This document shows positions 5,341-7,721 of a stretch of DNA of 7,721 bases, one piece after another (within the stretch, counting starts at the first letter, position 1; each line of letters starts with the position of its first letter). This stretch comes from Pseudobdellovibrionaceae bacterium (GTDB lineage: Bacteria; Bdellovibrionota; Bdellovibrionia; Bdellovibrionales; JAMPXM01): assembly GCA_913774795.1 (NCBI GenBank), contig CAJYIL010000776.1, positions 1 through 7,721 of the forward strand, written 5' to 3'. Position numbers and translations under genes: made by a program. The notes under the pieces were generated by a model, which was given only the letters and a program-made list of their open reading frames with translations, was not told where the DNA came from and did not search any database.

Positions 5341-7721
5341 ATGAGCGAAACAACTCCGAACACAACGACATCAAATTACTGGATGAGCCTCGAGCAGGCT
5401 CAAGGCAATCCTGAATTCGCAAAGCGCGCCGAACAAGAGTTCTTGTCGTCGCCGTTCGCGAGCGAAGCCGGCAAAGACGGTTTCGCGCGCCGCGAGTTCT
5501 TGAAGTACATGGGCGCTTCGATCGGGCTCGCGACAACCGCGTGCGTTCGTCGTCCGGTCCAAACGATCATTCCTTACGCAAAGGCGCCGGTCGAAGTCAC
5601 ACCGGGCGTCGGCAACTTCTACGCGTCAACGTGGTTCGACGGTCAAGAAGCTTACGGCACACTCGTGCGCACCCTTGAAGGTCGACCGGTTAAGATGGAA
5701 GGCAACCCGGCTCACCCGGCGGGCCTCGGCGGTCTTCCGGCACGCGCTCACGCCGAAGTTCTCTCGCTCTATGATCCGGACCGTTTGACCGGCCCGATCC
5801 GTAACCTCCAAAACAAGACACGCACGAACCGCGAAACAGTTTCGGGCAAATGGGCCGATCTCGACGGTAAGCTCCTCACGGAGTTCGGTAAGGGCCAAAC
5901 GGTCCTCCTCACGTCGACGCTTCCTTCGCCTTCGTCTCGCGCGATCATCGCGGAGTTCTCGCGTGCACTTCCGGGCGTTCGCTGGATCCAGTTCGACACA
6001 CTCGGCGCAACTCAGCGTTTGAATCTCGCCAAAGCGAATCTCGTCGTTTCAATTGATACCGATTTCCTCGGAACATTCGGTCAAACGGTCGAGAACATGA
6101 AGCAGTGGTCGACACGCCGTAAGCCAGGCAAAGACATGCTTCGCCTCGTGCAATTCGAGTCGATGATGTCTTTGACCGGCATGAACGCCGATGACCGCAT
6201 CCGCATCAAGCCTTCGCAGCAAATCGCGGTGGTTGAAGCGTTGATGGCAGGCGCAGCGGGCCGTGCGATTCCTGAAGTTGCAGGCGTAGACGCCGTGATG
6301 CTCTCGAAAGTCGCGAAAGAACTCGCAGCGAATCGCGGAAAAGCGATCGTCGTGGCGGGTGGTTTGCCAACGGCAACTGCTGATGCTGCCGATCTCCGCG
6401 CGGCCGTTGCGCAACTCAACTCGTCACTCGGTGGCGGTTTGGTTGAAGACAGCCTCGTTTCTCAAGGTTCGGCGCAAGATCTCGCAGGTTTGATCGCCGA
6501 CATGAACGCCGGCAAAGTTCACAACCTTGTCATTCACAACATCAACCCGGTTTACGCTCTTCCCGCGGACTCAGGGTTCAAAGAAGCTCTCGCGAAAGTC
6601 GCGAATGTCATCTCGACATCGAACTTCAACGATGAAACAGCGAAGTACGCGAACTTCGTTCTCCCTGCGGGTTCAACTCTCGAATCGTGGGGCGACTACG
6701 AACTTCAATCGGGCGTTTACTCGCTTCAGCAACCGACGATTCGTCCGTTGCATGACTCGCGTTCGTTCGAAGAGTCTCTCTTTGCTTGGGCGAAAGCCGC
6801 AAAGAACGCTCCAGCGCGCGTAGCAAAAGCCGAAGGCTGGTTCAACTTCGTTCAAGATCTCTGGAAGTCAGAGATCATCGGTCGCGCGTCAGAGACTCGC
6901 GGCAAGTCGTTTGACGAAGCCTGGACATGGGTTCTCCAAAACGGCGTTGTCTCGACGGGCGGAGGCACTCGCCCTGCGGCACGTCCTGCCGGAACCTACA
7001 ATGGTCTGAGCAAACGTGCGAAGACCAGCGAAGGCGGAGCTGGAGCGAGCGCAAGCAATTATGAGCTCGTTCTCTACCCGAAAGTGGCGATCGGCGATGG
7101 TCGTTACGCGAACGTCGCGTGGATGCAAGAGCTTCCAGATCCGGTTTCGAAAATCGTCTGGGACAACTACGCATCGATCTCTCCAGCCGCCGCTGAAAAA
7201 GAAAAACTCAAGCAAGGCGACGTCGTTGAACTCACGGTTGGCGCAACGAAAGTTCGCGCACCGATCCACATTCAACCGGGTCAACACGATGACGTGATCT
7301 CGCTTGCGATCGGTTACGGCCGTTCGGCTGCGGGTCGCGTCGCAAACGACATCGGCGTAAACGCGATGGCGCTCGCTTCGTTCAACGCCGGCAAGCCGGT
7401 CTTCTCGGGCCGCGCAGTTTCGATGAAGAAGACGGGCGAGTTCTACCGCCTCGTTTCTCCTCAAGAAGCTCACTTGCTCGAAGGCAATATCGCTGACCGC
7501 CAACTCGTCGCTGAGACGACGAACGAAGCCTGGATGAAAAATCCGAGCTCGGGCATCCACCGCCACAAAACGTTCTCGATCTGGCCAACTCACCAGTACA
7601 CGAAGCACAAGTGGGGCATGGCGATCGACTTGAACGTCTGCACGGGTTGCTCGGCGTGCATGGTCGCTTGCCAAAGCGAAAACAACATCCCGGTCGTCGG
7701 CAAACGCTACGTCATGGATGG
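5341..7721 (+). CDS. actB: ActB, MopB-like/iron-sulfur subunit of alternative complex III (3' end outside window)
   Basis: The frame is open from ATG 5341 to the right edge (793 full codons); ActB proteins are usually around 1000 residues, so the Fe-S domain is mostly missing here. A weak AGGG lies at 5325-5328. ActB joins a molybdopterin-oxidoreductase-like domain without cofactor to a four-cluster ferredoxin-like domain that carries electrons from quinol to ActA. The N terminus has a twin-arginine motif, RREFLKYMG (50-58), and Cys68 follows in TTAC, a poor lipobox. The block from PYAKAPVEVTPG onward and VRTLEGRPVKMEGNPAHP (109-126) is typical of ActB. FVLPAGSTLESWGDYE (439-454) is a MopB-like motif, and a dinucleotide-binding-like domain starts near 574. 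Cys68 is the only cysteine before the cluster motif at Cys767, 770, 773 and 777, so no N-terminal cluster or Mo ligand is present, as expected for ActB. Confidence 0.95.
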   Translation, partial: MSETTPNTTTSNYWMSLEQAQGNPEFAKRAEQEFLSSPFASEAGKDGFARREFLKYMGASIGLATTACVRRPVQTIIPYAKAPVEVTPGVGNFYASTWFDGQEAYGTLVRTLEGRPVKMEGNPAHPAGLGGLPARAHAEVLSLYDPDRLTGPIRNLQNKTRTNRETVSGKWADLDGKLLTEFGKGQTVLLTSTLPSPSSRAIIAEFSRALPGVRWIQFDTLGATQRLNLAKANLVVSIDTDFLGTFGQTVENMKQWSTRRKPGKDMLRLVQFESMMSLTGMNADDRIRIKPSQQIAVVEALMAGAAGRAIPEVAGVDAVMLSKVAKELAANRGKAIVVAGGLPTATADAADLRAAVAQLNSSLGGGLVEDSLVSQGSAQDLAGLIADMNAGKVHNLVIHNINPVYALPADSGFKEALAKVANVISTSNFNDETAKYANFVLPAGSTLESWGDYELQSGVYSLQQPTIRPLHDSRSFEESLFAWAKAAKNAPARVAKAEGWFNFVQDLWKSEIIGRASETRGKSFDEAWTWVLQNGVVSTGGGTRPAARPAGTYNGLSKRAKTSEGGAGASASNYELVLYPKVAIGDGRYANVAWMQELPDPVSKIVWDNYASISPAAAEKEKLKQGDVVELTVGATKVRAPIHIQPGQHDDVISLAIGYGRSAAGRVANDIGVNAMALASFNAGKPVFSGRAVSMKKTGEFYRLVSPQEAHLLEGNIADRQLVAETTNEAWMKNPSSGIHRHKTFSIWPTHQYTKHKWGMAIDLNVCTGCSACMVACQSENNIPVVGKRYVMD

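Noticed and set aside
6889..7674. Long open frame on the minus strand, 261 codons, antisense to actB
   Set aside because: Shadow of actB, whose plus-strand frame is open throughout and carries the expected motifs.
1..7721. CRISPR array, tRNA, rRNA, insertion sequence or phage genes
   Set aside because: No regularly spaced repeats, cloverleaf-like segments, transposase motifs or terminal inverted repeats were found on reading the window.

Overview
The window is an ordinary-looking stretch of a Gram-negative chromosome, moderately GC-rich by eye, and it encodes respiratory machinery. The gene set suggests an aerobic bacterium of the Bdellovibrionota/deltaproteobacterial type, or another lineage that uses alternative complex III (ACIII). 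It combines a split ResB + CcsA (System II) cytochrome c maturation pair with a pentaheme ActA and a fused MopB-like/Fe-S ActB. That assignment is inferred from gene content and protein style only; no rRNA or other phylogenetic marker is present.

Layout, left to right. (1) Bases 1-493 hold the 3' part of an N-formylglutamate amidohydrolase-family gene, followed by a short hairpin with a T-run that may terminate it. (2) Bases 494-802 hold a possible 63-residue one-helix membrane protein, in the same frame as resB and ending just before the resB region. (3) resB (about 803-2227) and ccsA (2244-4046) are 16 bases apart and form the heme transport and ligation pair of System II. (4) A secreted four-cysteine protein of unknown function lies on the minus strand (4036-4500); its 3' end overlaps the ccsA 3' end by 11 bases. 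(5) A 265-base non-coding interval (4501-4765) should carry promoters for that gene and for actA. It contains a clear stem-loop just upstream of the actA ribosome binding site. (6) actA (4766-5320) and actB (5341 to beyond the right edge) are the first two genes of an ACIII operon. actC, actD, actE and actF, and often cytochrome oxidase genes, would be expected past the right edge.

How the genes work together: ResB and CcsA carry heme across the membrane and attach it to CXXCH motifs. ActA has five such motifs, so it is an obvious client next door. In the assembled ACIII, quinol electrons pass through the iron-sulfur clusters of ActB to the hemes of ActA and on to a terminal oxidase. No mobile element, CRISPR array, tRNA or rRNA was seen. 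I found no convincing undescribed multi-gene system. The items most worth a second look are the actA leader stem-loop, the orphan secreted protein, the small ORF before resB and the Met/Pro-rich linker in CcsA.
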